In this document: piece by piece, positions 17,430-25,904 of the stretch
How the letters are laid out: each line of letters opens with the position of its first letter
Position numbering within the stretch: position 1 is the stretch's first letter
Assembly: GCA_903789615.1 (NCBI GenBank)
Contig: CAIFEV010000001.1
Coordinates: 450,819-514,818 of the forward strand
DNA length: 64,000 nt
Direction: 5' to 3'
Origin: an uncultured Lachnospiraceae bacterium
Lineage (GTDB): Bacteria; Bacillota; Clostridia; Lachnospirales; Lachnospiraceae
Program-made: the position numbers and the translations under genes
The notes under the pieces: model-generated
Databases searched by the model: none
Told to the model about the DNA's origin: nothing
The model's input: only the letters and a program-made list of their open reading frames with translations

Positions 17430-18515
17430 ATGAAACGACTTGTCGTGACAGACGGAGAAAAGCCAATTTATCCGATTGTGATCGGAAGGAGCTTTGACAA
17501 CCTGGCAGAAGAACTTGAGAATCAGAATCTTTCCGGCCGGAAGATCTGTGTTGTCTCCGAGTCCACGGTCGGCCCGCTGTATTCTGACACCGTCTGCGGA
17601 GAGCTTCGCAAAACCGGTGCTTCCGTGTTCTGCTTCACATTCAAAGCCGGAGAGGAAAGCAAGAATTTAAATACGGTTCAGGATCTCTATGAATTCCTGA
17701 TCCGGAATCATTTTGACCGCAAGGATATGCTGGCAGCGCTTGGCGGCGGCGTGGTCGGAGATCTGACCGGATTTGCGGCGGCGACATATCTGCGCGGCAT
17801 CCGCTTTATCCAGATCCCGACGTCACTTCTGGCACAGACCGATTCGTCTGTCGGCGGCAAGACCGGTGTCGATTTCCGCTCGTATAAGAATATGGTGGGG
17901 GCCTTCTATCAGCCGGTTCTCGTCTATATGAACATGTCGGTTCTTTCCAGCCTCTCCAGAAGACAGTTCATCTCAGGAATGGGGGAGATCATCAAGCACG
18001 GCATCATCCGGGACCGGGACTATTTTGAATGGCTGCAGGAACATGTTCAGGAAATCCTCGAACTGGACCCCGACACGCTCGGGCAGATGATCTATGTCAG
18101 CTGTCAGATTAAAAAAGAAGTCGTGGAGCATGACCAGAAGGAAAAGGGAGAACGGGCGGTCCTGAATTTCGGGCACACGCTCGGCCACTCCATCGAGAAA
18201 CTCTGCGGTTTTACGCTCTATCACGGAGAGTGCGTTGTGCTCGGCATGATCTGCGCGCTGCACATTTCTGCCGGACGCGGCCTGATTACCCGTAAGGAGG
18301 CGGAACGCTGTGTCCGTCTGTTTGAGGCCTTCGGATTTCCGCTCACGGTGAGCGGCATTTCCGCAGACGATGTGATTCGCGTGTCCAAGTCCGACAAGAA
18401 GATGGACAGAGGGGTTATTCAGTTTATTCTGATCCATCCGTTCGGGCATGCCGTAATTGACAGAACCGTGACGGATGACGAGATGCGGGATGCTCTGAAA
18501 GAGGTGCTCCGGTGA
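17430..18515 (+). CDS. aroB: 3-dehydroquinate synthase
   Basis: Second step of the shikimate pathway: DAHP to 3-dehydroquinate, using NAD and a divalent metal. The 361-residue sequence shows LGGGVVGDLTGFAA with YLRGIRFIQIPTSLLAQTDSSVGGKTGV (read in parts; about residues 105-150), MGEIIKHGII and the metal-binding NFGHTLGHSIE (about 247-257), all typical. No other shikimate gene is in the window. GAAAAGAGG precedes the ATG. The stop overlaps the GTG start of lspA (GTGA), so aroB, lspA and rluD form one operon. Confidence 0.96.
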   Translation: MKRLVVTDGEKPIYPIVIGRSFDNLAEELENQNLSGRKICVVSESTVGPLYSDTVCGELRKTGASVFCFTFKAGEESKNLNTVQDLYEFLIRNHFDRKDMLAALGGGVVGDLTGFAAATYLRGIRFIQIPTSLLAQTDSSVGGKTGVDFRSYKNMVGAFYQPVLVYMNMSVLSSLSRRQFISGMGEIIKHGIIRDRDYFEWLQEHVQEILELDPDTLGQMIYVSCQIKKEVVEHDQKEKGERAVLNFGHTLGHSIEKLCGFTLYHGECVVLGMICALHISAGRGLITRKEAERCVRLFEAFGFPLTVSGISADDVIRVSKSDKKMDRGVIQFILIHPFGHAVIDRTVTDDEMRDALKEVLR

Positions 18516-19054
18516 AAAGCAGAAATCTTGTGAAAAAACTTCTCTGGATACTCGTTCCTTCCGCTCTTCTCATTCTGCTGGATCAGTTCACAAAAATTGA
18601 GGCAGCTGCCCGTCTGGCAGGCAGAGCTCCTTTTGTTATTGTACCGGGGGTTCTTGAGTTCTCTTATATAGAGAATACCGGTGCGGCCTGGGGCATGATG
18701 GCAGGTGCCCGGACATTCTTCATCATTCTGACACTCATCGTAATCGCCGCGGTTATCTATGTCGTGATACGGATTCCGGATATCTCCCGTTATAAGATGC
18801 TGATGACGTCAGCTGTATTTCTCATCTCCGGCGCCGTCGGAAATCTGATTGACCGCGTGATGCTTCATTACGTGCGCGATTTTGTTTACTTCCGGCTCAT
18901 TAATTTCCCGGTATTCAATGTTGCCGACATGTGCGTCACGGCCTGTGTTATCGCGCTTATCATCGGCATCTGTTTTATCTACCGGAATGACGATTTCAGC
19001 TTTCTGCGGCTGCACTGCCCCGGAAAGCAGGCGGAAGGCGGAGACAGGGCATGA
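18512..19054 (+). CDS. lspA: Lipoprotein signal peptidase
   Basis: An aspartyl protease in the membrane that removes signal peptides from lipoproteins; the TAXI receptor at 28527 is a likely substrate. The 180 residues contain four membrane helices, LDQFTKIEAA, the ENTGAAWG motif and the two catalytic Asp regions GNLIDRV (about residue 113) and NVADMCV (about 135). It starts with GTG overlapping the aroB stop, and its stop overlaps the start of the next gene as ATGA. Confidence 0.95.
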   Translation: MKSRNLVKKLLWILVPSALLILLDQFTKIEAAARLAGRAPFVIVPGVLEFSYIENTGAAWGMMAGARTFFIILTLIVIAAVIYVVIRIPDISRYKMLMTSAVFLISGAVGNLIDRVMLHYVRDFVYFRLINFPVFNVADMCVTACVIALIIGICFIYRNDDFSFLRLHCPGKQAEGGDRA

Positions 19055-19971
19055 GCGGTAAAAGAAGCCTTTCCGTTGACACGGAGGACGCAGGCGTGCG
19101 CCTGGACCGGTATCTTTCTGATGAAATTCCCGAATATTCCCGCACGTTCTTACAGAAGCTGATAAGAGACGGAAAGGTTCTGGTAAATGGTCAGCCTTCC
19201 CGTCCCAGGAACACGGTAAATGCCGGAGACGAAGTCGCTTTGGAAATCCCGGAGGCCGCGGACCCGGAAATTCTGCCGCAGGATATCCCTCTGGATATTC
19301 TCTATGAGGACCGCGACATCATCGTCGTAAACAAACCAAAGGGGATGGTGGTTCATCCGGCTCCGGGCCATCCGGACGGAACGCTTGTGAATGCACTTCT
19401 GTATCACTGCCGGGGCAATCTCTCCGGCATTAACGGCGTTGCGAGGCCGGGAATTGTCCATCGGATCGACAAGGACACGACCGGTGTACTCGTTGCCGCG
19501 AAGACAGATGAGGCACACCGCTTTCTGGCGGAACAGCTGGCTGTTCACTCGATCACGAGAGTTTACGAGGCCATTGTATACAATTCGTTTACAGAGGAGA
19601 CGGGGACGGTCGACAGGCCGCTCGGGAGAGATCCGAAGGACAGGAAGAAATTCGCCGTCACGGCAGGCGGGCGCCGCGCCGTGACACATTACCGCGTGAT
19701 ATGCAATCTGGGAAAGTTTGCGCACATCGCGTGCCGGCTCGAGACCGGGAGGACTCACCAGATTCGCGTTCACATGGCATACATCGGCCATCCGCTGCTC
19801 GGCGACCCTCTGTACGGGCCGCCAAAATGCCCGTACAGGCTGAAAGGACAGTGCCTTCACGCCCGCACGCTTGGATTTATTCATCCGTCTACAAAGCAGT
19901 ATATGGAATTTGAGGCGCCTCTTCCGGAGTATTTTCAGAAACTGCTTAGGACGCTCGGAGAAAGCAATTGA
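19051..19971 (+). CDS. rluD: RluD-family 23S rRNA pseudouridine synthase
   Basis: Converts uridines of 23S rRNA to pseudouridine. The 306-residue protein has an N-terminal S4 RNA-binding domain (RLDRYLSDEI through GKVLVNGQP, about residues 10-55) and the RluA-type catalytic domain with HRIDKDTTG (catalytic Asp at about 141) and LETGRTHQIRVH. lspA followed by this gene is a conserved Firmicutes order (ylyB type). Which uridines it targets cannot be told from sequence, so rluD is a family-level name. Confidence 0.9.
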   Translation: MSGKRSLSVDTEDAGVRLDRYLSDEIPEYSRTFLQKLIRDGKVLVNGQPSRPRNTVNAGDEVALEIPEAADPEILPQDIPLDILYEDRDIIVVNKPKGMVVHPAPGHPDGTLVNALLYHCRGNLSGINGVARPGIVHRIDKDTTGVLVAAKTDEAHRFLAEQLAVHSITRVYEAIVYNSFTEETGTVDRPLGRDPKDRKKFAVTAGGRRAVTHYRVICNLGKFAHIACRLETGRTHQIRVHMAYIGHPLLGDPLYGPPKCPYRLKGQCLHARTLGFIHPSTKQYMEFEAPLPEYFQKLLRTLGESN

Positions 19972-19988
19972 TTAAAATCCATATTCAT

Positions 19989-20017
19989 TTGAATTTTGCA
20001 GATCTTTTGGTTATAAT
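19989..20017 (+). promoter_or_regulatory. Promoter for the first cytidylate-kinase-like gene
   Basis: TTGAAT at 19989-19994, a 17-base gap and a perfect TATAAT at 20012-20017, 67 bases before the ATG at 20084. It begins just after the rluD gene, so the kinase-like gene forms its own unit. Confidence 0.75.
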
Positions 20018-20083
20018 AAACTCACAAAAGACGTGAGGCTTTTGCCGGTAAGCCGCTGCAGCTTTAAGCAGGAGGAATTGAAT

Positions 20084-20731
20084 ATGGACAGTCGTACAGT
20101 TATTACGATAGGACGAGAGTTCGGTAGCGGAGGCCATGAAGTTGGCACAAAGCTCGCGGAAAAGCTTGGAATCAAATGCTACGACAAGGAACTCCTTGAA
20201 GAGGCAGCCAAGTCCAGCGAGATGGCGGAGGAACTTTTTCAGTCGCACGATGAGAAGCCGACGAACAGTTTCCTTTACTCGCTTGTAATGGATACATATT
20301 CCCTCGGGTACACGAACACGTACAATGAGATGCCGATCAACCACAAAATCTTTCTTGCCCAGTTTGATGCGATCAAGAAACTGGCTGAGAAGGAATCCTG
20401 TGTTATCGTGGGCCGCTGCGCCGACTATGCGCTTGAAGACGACCCGTTTGCGGTGAGCGTGTGGATCGGTGCAAGCCTGGATAAGCGCGTCGCGCGAATC
20501 CGGCGCCTGTACGACCTGAGTGAGGAGAAGGCGGCCGACCTGATTCAGAAGACGGATCGTAAGAGATCCAACTACTACAACTATTATTCCAGCAAGAAGT
20601 GGGGCGAAGCCAAGAGCTACGATCTTTGCATCGACAGCGGAGAAATCGGTATTGACGGCGCTGTCGAACTGATCCTGAAGTTTATTGAACTCAAGGAAAA
20701 GCTGAATGCTTCCGGCGGAAATGCAATCTGA
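20084..20731 (+). CDS. Cytidylate-kinase-like family protein (first of two)
   Basis: A 215-residue P-loop protein of the cytidylate-kinase-like family, in which no activity is established. The N-terminal VITIGREFGSGGHEVGTKLAEKLG is the nucleotide loop (given here in parts, residues 6-29), CVIVGRCADYAL (about 106-117) and the C-terminal SYDLCIDSG are shared with the second copy at 29732. AGGAGGAATT before the ATG at 20084 makes the start clear. It has its own promoter and a terminator just after it, so it is a single-gene unit. Confidence 0.8.
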   Translation: MDSRTVITIGREFGSGGHEVGTKLAEKLGIKCYDKELLEEAAKSSEMAEELFQSHDEKPTNSFLYSLVMDTYSLGYTNTYNEMPINHKIFLAQFDAIKKLAEKESCVIVGRCADYALEDDPFAVSVWIGASLDKRVARIRRLYDLSEEKAADLIQKTDRKRSNYYNYYSSKKWGEAKSYDLCIDSGEIGIDGAVELILKFIELKEKLNASGGNAI

Positions 20732-20751
20732 TTTAATTCCATAAAGTTTTC

Positions 20752-20785
20752 AGCGGCTGTGCAGTATGCATGGCCGCTTATTTTT
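20752..20785 (+). terminator. Intrinsic terminator after the cytidylate-kinase-like gene
   Basis: AGCGGCTGTGCA and TGCATGGCCGCT pair over 12 positions (two G-U pairs) around a three-base loop, followed by TATTTTTAT. It lies 20 bases after the stop. Confidence 0.8.
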
Positions 20786-20852
20786 ATGCAATCGGCATTT
20801 GCCAGATATTCCGGAAAAATGCATGAAATTCACGATTTTTCATCCGTAACAC

Positions 20853-20881
20853 TTGAAATACGACTATCAGCCGCTTATAAT
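20853..20881 (+). promoter_or_regulatory. Promoter for the isochorismatase-permease operon
   Basis: TTGAAA at 20853-20858, a 17-base gap, and TATAAT at 20876-20881. The expected transcript start is near 20888, leaving a leader of about 107 bases before the hydrolase gene. Confidence 0.75.
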
Positions 20882-20887
20882 GCATAA

Positions 20888-20967
20888 ATACACAGTAAAT
20901 GTGTATGAATATACTATACTCCGTAAGATGCAAAGGTGCACGTAGAAGACTTGTTACGTGCACTTTT
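20888..20967 (+). promoter_or_regulatory. Structured leader with two hairpins
   Basis: The first hairpin has exact 7-bp arms (ATACACA 20888-20894, TGTGTAT 20900-20906) right at the expected transcript start. The second has 13 paired bases (20932-20944 with 20955-20967, one G-U) and is followed by CTTTTA, so it resembles a terminator placed before the first gene. No known riboswitch class was recognised; regulation by attenuation or by a protein at the first palindrome is inferred. Confidence 0.5.
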
Positions 20968-20994
20968 CTTTTACAGAATGAGAGGAACGAATTC

Positions 20995-21711
20995 ATGAAA
21001 GTAAATCCCAAATATCTGTCCTTTTATTACCAGAACATGAAAGAAATTCCGGACATTCAGCTGGATCCGGCCAAAACAGCGCTTCTCATCATTGATATGC
21101 AGAATGAGTTTGTGCTCCGGGATTTCGGTGAAGCGGCACGTTTTAAAGAAGAAGGCGACTGGGAGCGCTGGATACCGTTTCACGACCGTCTTGACGACGT
21201 GACCATCCCTGCCTGCAGGAAGCTGCTTACCTATTTCCGGGAGAAGGGAATGTATGTCACATACGGGCGCATAGCGTGTCTTCGCGAGGATGGAGCGGAC
21301 CGCAGCATGGTCCAGAAATCCGAAGGGTGGAACGGAATGTTGCTGCCCGTTGATTCAAAGAATGCCGCCATCATCGATGAGCTCGCGCCGCAGAAGGATG
21401 AGATCGTCGTCAACAAGACGACCGACAGTGTGCTGGCCGGGACCAATTACGCGAGACTGCTGCGGAACATGGGCGTTGACACCGTGGTCGTCTGCGGAAT
21501 CGTGACCGATCAGTGCGTGGCCGGTACGGTCCGGGAGCTCGCAGACAATGATTTCCGGGTCATCACGGTGGAGGACGGATGCGCTGCCGCAGATCAGGAA
21601 CTTCACGATGCGGAGCTCAAGATCATGAACATAATCTACTGCAACGTTCTGTCTTCAGACGAGACAATAGAAGTCATCGAGCAGAACCGCAAGAGACTGG
21701 AAAAGCTTTAA
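20995..21711 (+). CDS. Isochorismatase-fold cysteine hydrolase
   Basis: A 238-residue member of the isochorismatase-like cysteine hydrolases, which cleave amides such as nicotinamide, N-carbamoyl compounds or peroxyureidoacrylate. The Asp-Lys-Cys triad is visible: ALLIIDMQNEF (Asp about residue 31), VVNKTTDSVLAGTNY (Lys about 140) and CGIVTDQCVAGTVRELA (Cys about 174). The next gene, 49 bases on, is an amino acid/amine permease, so the pair probably imports and breaks down one nitrogen compound; which one is unknown. AGAGGA lies eight bases before the ATG. The specific substrate cannot be told from the sequence. Confidence 0.85.
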   Translation: MKVNPKYLSFYYQNMKEIPDIQLDPAKTALLIIDMQNEFVLRDFGEAARFKEEGDWERWIPFHDRLDDVTIPACRKLLTYFREKGMYVTYGRIACLREDGADRSMVQKSEGWNGMLLPVDSKNAAIIDELAPQKDEIVVNKTTDSVLAGTNYARLLRNMGVDTVVVCGIVTDQCVAGTVRELADNDFRVITVEDGCAAADQELHDAELKIMNIIYCNVLSSDETIEVIEQNRKRLEKL

Positions 21712-21760
21712 AGCAGGATACTCTTGCGCAAAACAGAGACAGGAGAGGAGAGAGGAAAGT

Positions 21761-23143
21761 ATGGAAAATGGCACCGGGCTTAAAAAGACTCTGAGTATGC
21801 CGCAGCTGATCGCGCTGGCTGCCGGCGGCATGATCGCCGCCTGGATGGTCGAAATTCAGTACTGGTTCGAGCTGACCGGATCAGGATGCATCATCGCACT
21901 CATTCTGTGCGGTATTCTGGTACTTCCGCTGTGCTTTGTGTACACGGAAATGACCACAATGCTGCCATTCGCCGGCGGTGAAAATGTATGGGTTTCCAAT
22001 GCATTCGGCTGGAACGCCGGCTGGATCATCTGCTGGTTCGTCCTGCTGTTGTACGTAATGGCAATGCCCACTGTTTCATATGGTATCGCCAGCATGATGG
22101 GCTATATGTTCCCGGTCAGCAGTTTTCAGGTCAAGATTCTTGCTGCCGCAATTCTTGTCGTCTGGTTTTTCCTGACGAATTTTGAACTCAGGTTTATCGC
22201 CAGACTTCAGAACATTCTGTTCTGGTCGACACTGATCGTATCGCTGATCGCCTCCTGCATCTTCATCGCCAGCGGTTCCTGGAGCCTGTCAAACTTCACC
22301 GGGAACCTGCTTCCGAACGGCGGATCCGGCATGGCAGCTGCCGTAGCTCTGTTAATCATGAAGTTCATCGGCTTTGATCTCATTCCGCAGATGTCGGAGG
22401 AAATCGCTTTCCCGAAGAAAAAGCTCTGGAAGGCTTTCATCGGTTCCCTCGGATTCACAGTTCTCATCTACGGCATGGCAATCGTCGGCGTCGGCGGAAT
22501 TATCTCGCAGGACTGGGTTCTTCAGACAGACATCGTGGACCCGCGCGTTGCGGATATGATCGATATGCACTGGCTCGGCATTATAATCGTCGTCATGGGG
22601 ATCGGCACCTGCCTGACAACGCTGTCCGGATTCTGGATGGCCGCTTCCCGCACTCTGTTCGGTGCTGCAAAGCAGAATCAGTTCACTTCAAAGCTTGCCG
22701 TACTGAACAAACACGGTCAGCCGGTCGCTGCTAACATCATCGTCGGCATTCTTTCCATCTATTTCACCGTGTTTGCGCCGGACGCATGGGTGAACTACAT
22801 CTACACGATTTACGGACTGACGGCCGGCATCGTGTATTTGTCGGTATGCCTATCCTTCCTGAGGCTGCGCAGGACTCATCCGGAATGGGAGCGTCCGTAC
22901 CGGCTGAGAGCCGGGGGGTTCTTCGGTCTGGTCGGTGTCGCTTTCTGCCTGTACGTCATCGGAGTGTCCCTCACATCCATGGATGCATCGGCATGGGCCG
23001 CGATGGGAATTTACATAGCACTCGGTGTTCCGTTCTTCGTGTATGCCCGTGTGATGCAGAAGAAAGATCCCAGGAACTGGAAGCAGATCATCACCAGCCC
23101 GGAGAACCCGGATTTTGAGACGACAAGCGCCTCGGCGGGGTGA
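21761..23143 (+). CDS. APC-superfamily amino acid or amine permease
   Basis: A 460-residue integral membrane protein with about twelve helices. The start LKKTLSMPQLIALAAGGMIAAWM resembles the first helix of APC transporters (given in part), and the middle segment with LIMKFIGFDLIPQMSEEI corresponds to the helix 6 region, which in many APC members reads F-x-G-F-E and here has GFD. Substrate is unknown; its partner hydrolase suggests an amide or amine. GAGAGGAAAGT precedes the ATG, and a strong terminator follows. Confidence 0.85.
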   Translation: MENGTGLKKTLSMPQLIALAAGGMIAAWMVEIQYWFELTGSGCIIALILCGILVLPLCFVYTEMTTMLPFAGGENVWVSNAFGWNAGWIICWFVLLLYVMAMPTVSYGIASMMGYMFPVSSFQVKILAAAILVVWFFLTNFELRFIARLQNILFWSTLIVSLIASCIFIASGSWSLSNFTGNLLPNGGSGMAAAVALLIMKFIGFDLIPQMSEEIAFPKKKLWKAFIGSLGFTVLIYGMAIVGVGGIISQDWVLQTDIVDPRVADMIDMHWLGIIIVVMGIGTCLTTLSGFWMAASRTLFGAAKQNQFTSKLAVLNKHGQPVAANIIVGILSIYFTVFAPDAWVNYIYTIYGLTAGIVYLSVCLSFLRLRRTHPEWERPYRLRAGGFFGLVGVAFCLYVIGVSLTSMDASAWAAMGIYIALGVPFFVYARVMQKKDPRNWKQIITSPENPDFETTSASAG

Positions 23144-23182
23144 CAGGTTTCAGGTTCTGCATTTTTGACGATATGTTTAAAG

Positions 23183-23216
23183 ACGTGTCAGGCTGTCCGT
23201 GCCTGACACGTTTTTT
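23183..23216 (+). terminator. Intrinsic terminator after the permease gene
   Basis: ACGTGTCAGGC (23183-23193) pairs exactly with GCCTGACACGT (23201-23211), followed by a run of T to 23216. It separates this operon from the convergent recombinase gene. Confidence 0.9.
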
Positions 23217-23254
23217 GAAGGGAAAATGGAACGGATACGAAATGTGGCGGGAGA

Positions 23255-24337
23255 TTACGGTTTACTGCCGTTTTCGTTTCCATTCCGGCGCAGGTGCACC
23301 TTATTGCGCGCATTCCGGCGGTTTTCCTCCGCCTGGTCCGCATAGTGCCGCCGTGTGGTATTGACGTCTTTATGGCCAAGCACGTCGGCCACAAGGTATA
23401 TGTCGTGCGTTTCCTGATACAGATTGGTTCCGTATGTAGAGCGGAGCTTGTGCGGCGTGATGTGTTTTACCGTTGTGACGGTCTGGGCATATTTTTTGAC
23501 CATATACTCGATGGAACGCACGCCGAGTCGGGTTCCTTTCTGCGAGAGAAACAGGGCGTCGCTGTCTGCAGTGGCTGCTTCGAGCTTTTTTCTCTGCGCA
23601 AGATAGGGCAGCAGTGCATCCCGTACCTCGTCACCGAAATACACAAAGCTCTCGGCACCGCCTTTCCGGATTATGCGGATGCGGTCATTGTCCAGATCAA
23701 CGTCTTTTATATCCAGACCTGCACACTCAGAGACACGGATACCGGTTCCGAGCATCAGTGTGAGAAGAGCAAGATCACGGCTTTTCAGTTTGTTGTGAAA
23801 GACGAGCTGCTGTTTTGTAAGATGATCACCGGACTCAACATTGTCCAGAAATTCGGCGACTTCATTCGGATCCATGCGGATAATCGCCTTGTCGTGAATC
23901 TTCGGAACCTGAACTTTTACAGCCGGATTTGTGGGGATCTTGTCCATGCGGTACAGATACGCGAACAGAGCCCGGATCGAGCAGAGTTTCCGCTTGAGCG
24001 CGCGGTCGCCGTTTGAGACAAGCTCGGACTGATCATTGCGGTAGACGCGTTCGTGACGCAGGAAGCTTTCAATCTGCGGCGCTGTGATGGAACCGAATTG
24101 TTCAAGTGTTATATCCTTAATATTTGTTCCGTTCATCGAAGGAATTTCCGACACAAGGTACCGGAAGAAATTCCGAATGTCCCACGCATAGGCCAGCTGG
24201 GTACGCGGCTGTCTGGAAAACTCGATGGCGTTAAAATACCCGGAGACAAAGGAGGGAAGTTCCTTAAGGATATCCTCGAGCTTTTCAGAACAGATGATCT
24301 GATTTTTTTCTGTATATGTATTTGTTTTATTCGGCAT
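23255..24337 (-). CDS. Tyrosine recombinase / integrase (XerC/XerD-like)
   Basis: The 360-residue protein has an N-terminal SAM-like DNA-binding domain (residues of about 20-130) and a C-terminal catalytic domain with all key residues visible: Arg in LGTGIRVSECAGL, Lys in the RKGG hairpin, HKLR (in ITPHKLRSTYGTNL), LGHKDVNTT and the nucleophile Tyr in RRHYADQ. No phage genes, attachment repeats or tRNA lie beside it, so it is more likely a chromosomal recombinase than an island integrase; whether it resolves chromosome dimers is open. ATG 24337 is preceded by AAGGTG; a GTG at 24346 is possible. It has its own promoter and a palindrome in its leader. Confidence 0.85.
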   Translation of the reverse strand: MPNKTNTYTEKNQIICSEKLEDILKELPSFVSGYFNAIEFSRQPRTQLAYAWDIRNFFRYLVSEIPSMNGTNIKDITLEQFGSITAPQIESFLRHERVYRNDQSELVSNGDRALKRKLCSIRALFAYLYRMDKIPTNPAVKVQVPKIHDKAIIRMDPNEVAEFLDNVESGDHLTKQQLVFHNKLKSRDLALLTLMLGTGIRVSECAGLDIKDVDLDNDRIRIIRKGGAESFVYFGDEVRDALLPYLAQRKKLEAATADSDALFLSQKGTRLGVRSIEYMVKKYAQTVTTVKHITPHKLRSTYGTNLYQETHDIYLVADVLGHKDVNTTRRHYADQAEENRRNARNKVHLRRNGNENGSKP

Positions 24338-24409
24338 TGCAGACACCTTCAGATATGCATATTTTCCGGAACCAGCGAAAACATGTCCCGGAGAGCAGAA
24401 ATCAATCTA

Positions 24410-24433
24410 TTCGCTAAACGCAAGTTTAACGAA
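24410..24433 (-). repeat. 24-base imperfect palindrome in the recombinase leader
   Basis: Forward-strand TTCGCTAAAC (24410-24419) and GTTTAACGAA (24424-24433) are complementary at nine of ten positions around a four-base centre. It lies between the promoter and the recombinase start. It could be a repressor site or a recombinase binding site. Confidence 0.5.
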
Positions 24434-24452
24434 ATGATAGTGGCTGCTTCTC

Positions 24453-24481
24453 AGTATACCGGGCTATCCGGCGCATTTCAA
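24453..24481 (-). promoter_or_regulatory. Promoter for the recombinase gene
   Basis: On the reverse strand TTGAAA (24481-24476), a 17-base gap and TATACT (24458-24453), about 115 bases before the ATG. The leader between them holds the palindrome at 24410-24433. Confidence 0.7.
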
Positions 24482-24536
24482 GTCCACTGCGGCTTAAAGG
24501 CGTTTCTGCCATCAGACAACAAGGCATTTCAGCATT

Positions 24537-25742
24537 TCAGACGATATCCCTGTGCATCAACCGTCCGCCGTCCGGTATCGCTTCTTCAATCACTGCGCCT
24601 GTCATCCTGGCAAACCGGCGTATCTTTTCTTTTTCGCCTTCCTCACATACGGATATGTTCACGCCTTTCTGACCGTTTCGTCCGGTCCGGCCGGCCCGGT
24701 TTACAAATGTCCGGACATCCTCCGGAAGTCTGTACTGGATGACAGCTGCAACGCCTCCCAGATTCATACCGCGTCCGAGTGCGTCGGTCGTGATCATTAT
24801 ACTGGTCAGTCCGTCGTCAAAACGCCTTTTCTGATTTCGGATCTCCCTCTTATCAGATTTTCCGTCAATATACGAAACCCGGTATCCGCGCCTGTTCAGC
24901 TTTGTGAAAATCTGCCGGATCTCATAGCTGTTTGCTGTAAACACAATGATTTTATCGTCTTTCCGGAATGTGTTGATGATCTGCCGGGTTGTCTCAAACC
25001 GCATTCGGAGTGTTGTATATACAACAACATTGTGCACCGTATCCGGAATATGTATGGAGGAATCCCGGAATTCTGTGTAGGGATTCTTTAGAATCGAATC
25101 AAACAGCGACTCTGCCCGTCTGTTCAGGGTGGCAGAAAATCCGATAAACTGGGTATCTCTTAAAAACTTTGACGCAATATAAATGCAGTCATCGCGGAAC
25201 GAGTGGCTGCTGAGTTCGTCGGCTTCGTCCATGACGAGAACCTGTGTCATATCCGGAAACTTATTTTTCAGTGCGGAGTTCTGGATGTGCAGCTTCTTTT
25301 CGTCGATATATTTGCGGATGACACCGGGTGTTCCGACTATAAAGTTCGGATGCTTCTTTCGGAGATCCTCGAGCTGACGGTTGCGGTTGCCTTCAGTAAG
25401 AAGCGATATGACCGAGTAATCGTACCGGATGCCGGCATTCCTGAGATCCCGAATATCTCTGACCGTCTGATGGACAAGTTCAGAGGAAGGAACAAGAATA
25501 ATGCCAAACAGTCCGGTCATAGTCTGCGGGTTAAAACGTGCCGCAAGAGGAATCAGATACGCAAGTGTCTTTCCGGACCCCGTCTCGGACATTCCAAGGA
25601 AGTTCTTCCCTGCAGCGATAAGGGGGTACGATACGCGTTGAACAGCGGTCGGGGTATGGATACTCTTCGTTTCGAGATATGCTGTCAGATCGGCCGGAAC
25701 TCCAAGTTCCGGAAAGACAGAAAAGGATTTGGACTGTTTCAT
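24537..25742 (-). CDS. DEAD-box RNA helicase
   Basis: A 401-residue ATP-dependent RNA helicase. The Q motif is around TPTAVQRVSYPLI, motif I is SETGSGKT (about residue 47-54), motif II DEAD in VMDEADEL (about 160), motif III SAT in GFSATLNRR, and motif VI AGRTGRNG near residue 355. It lacks a long basic C-terminal tail and any extra RNA-binding domain, so no closer assignment is given. The ATG at 25742 is chosen; a TTG at 25757 in frame overlaps the ribosome site GAGG. It is on the same strand as the neighbouring recombinase gene but separated from it by about 200 bases with a separate promoter for the latter. Confidence 0.9.
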   Translation of the reverse strand: MKQSKSFSVFPELGVPADLTAYLETKSIHTPTAVQRVSYPLIAAGKNFLGMSETGSGKTLAYLIPLAARFNPQTMTGLFGIILVPSSELVHQTVRDIRDLRNAGIRYDYSVISLLTEGNRNRQLEDLRKKHPNFIVGTPGVIRKYIDEKKLHIQNSALKNKFPDMTQVLVMDEADELSSHSFRDDCIYIASKFLRDTQFIGFSATLNRRAESLFDSILKNPYTEFRDSSIHIPDTVHNVVVYTTLRMRFETTRQIINTFRKDDKIIVFTANSYEIRQIFTKLNRRGYRVSYIDGKSDKREIRNQKRRFDDGLTSIMITTDALGRGMNLGGVAAVIQYRLPEDVRTFVNRAGRTGRNGQKGVNISVCEEGEKEKIRRFARMTGAVIEEAIPDGGRLMHRDIV

Positions 25743-25904
25743 ACGGATAAACCTCAACGGATCAGATTGTTATGTCAGAATGCAGTAAATGAGCCCGGGC
25801 CGGAGAAAACTGCAGCCCGCCTGGCGTGTTTGCTTCCAGACAAGACTATCACAAATCCGTAAGGTTTTCTATCATGCCGTCAAAGCGGCAGAAGGAACAT
25901 TCGG

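Noticed and set aside
20888..20967. Known riboswitch (guanidine, purine or preQ1 type) in the isochorismatase leader
   Set aside because: None of the conserved loop sequences I know for those classes was seen; left as an unassigned leader.
23255..24337. Integrase of a mobile island or prophage
   Set aside because: No phage or conjugation genes, no direct repeats or tRNA at the edge, and neighbours are ordinary chromosome genes; a chromosomal recombinase is more likely.
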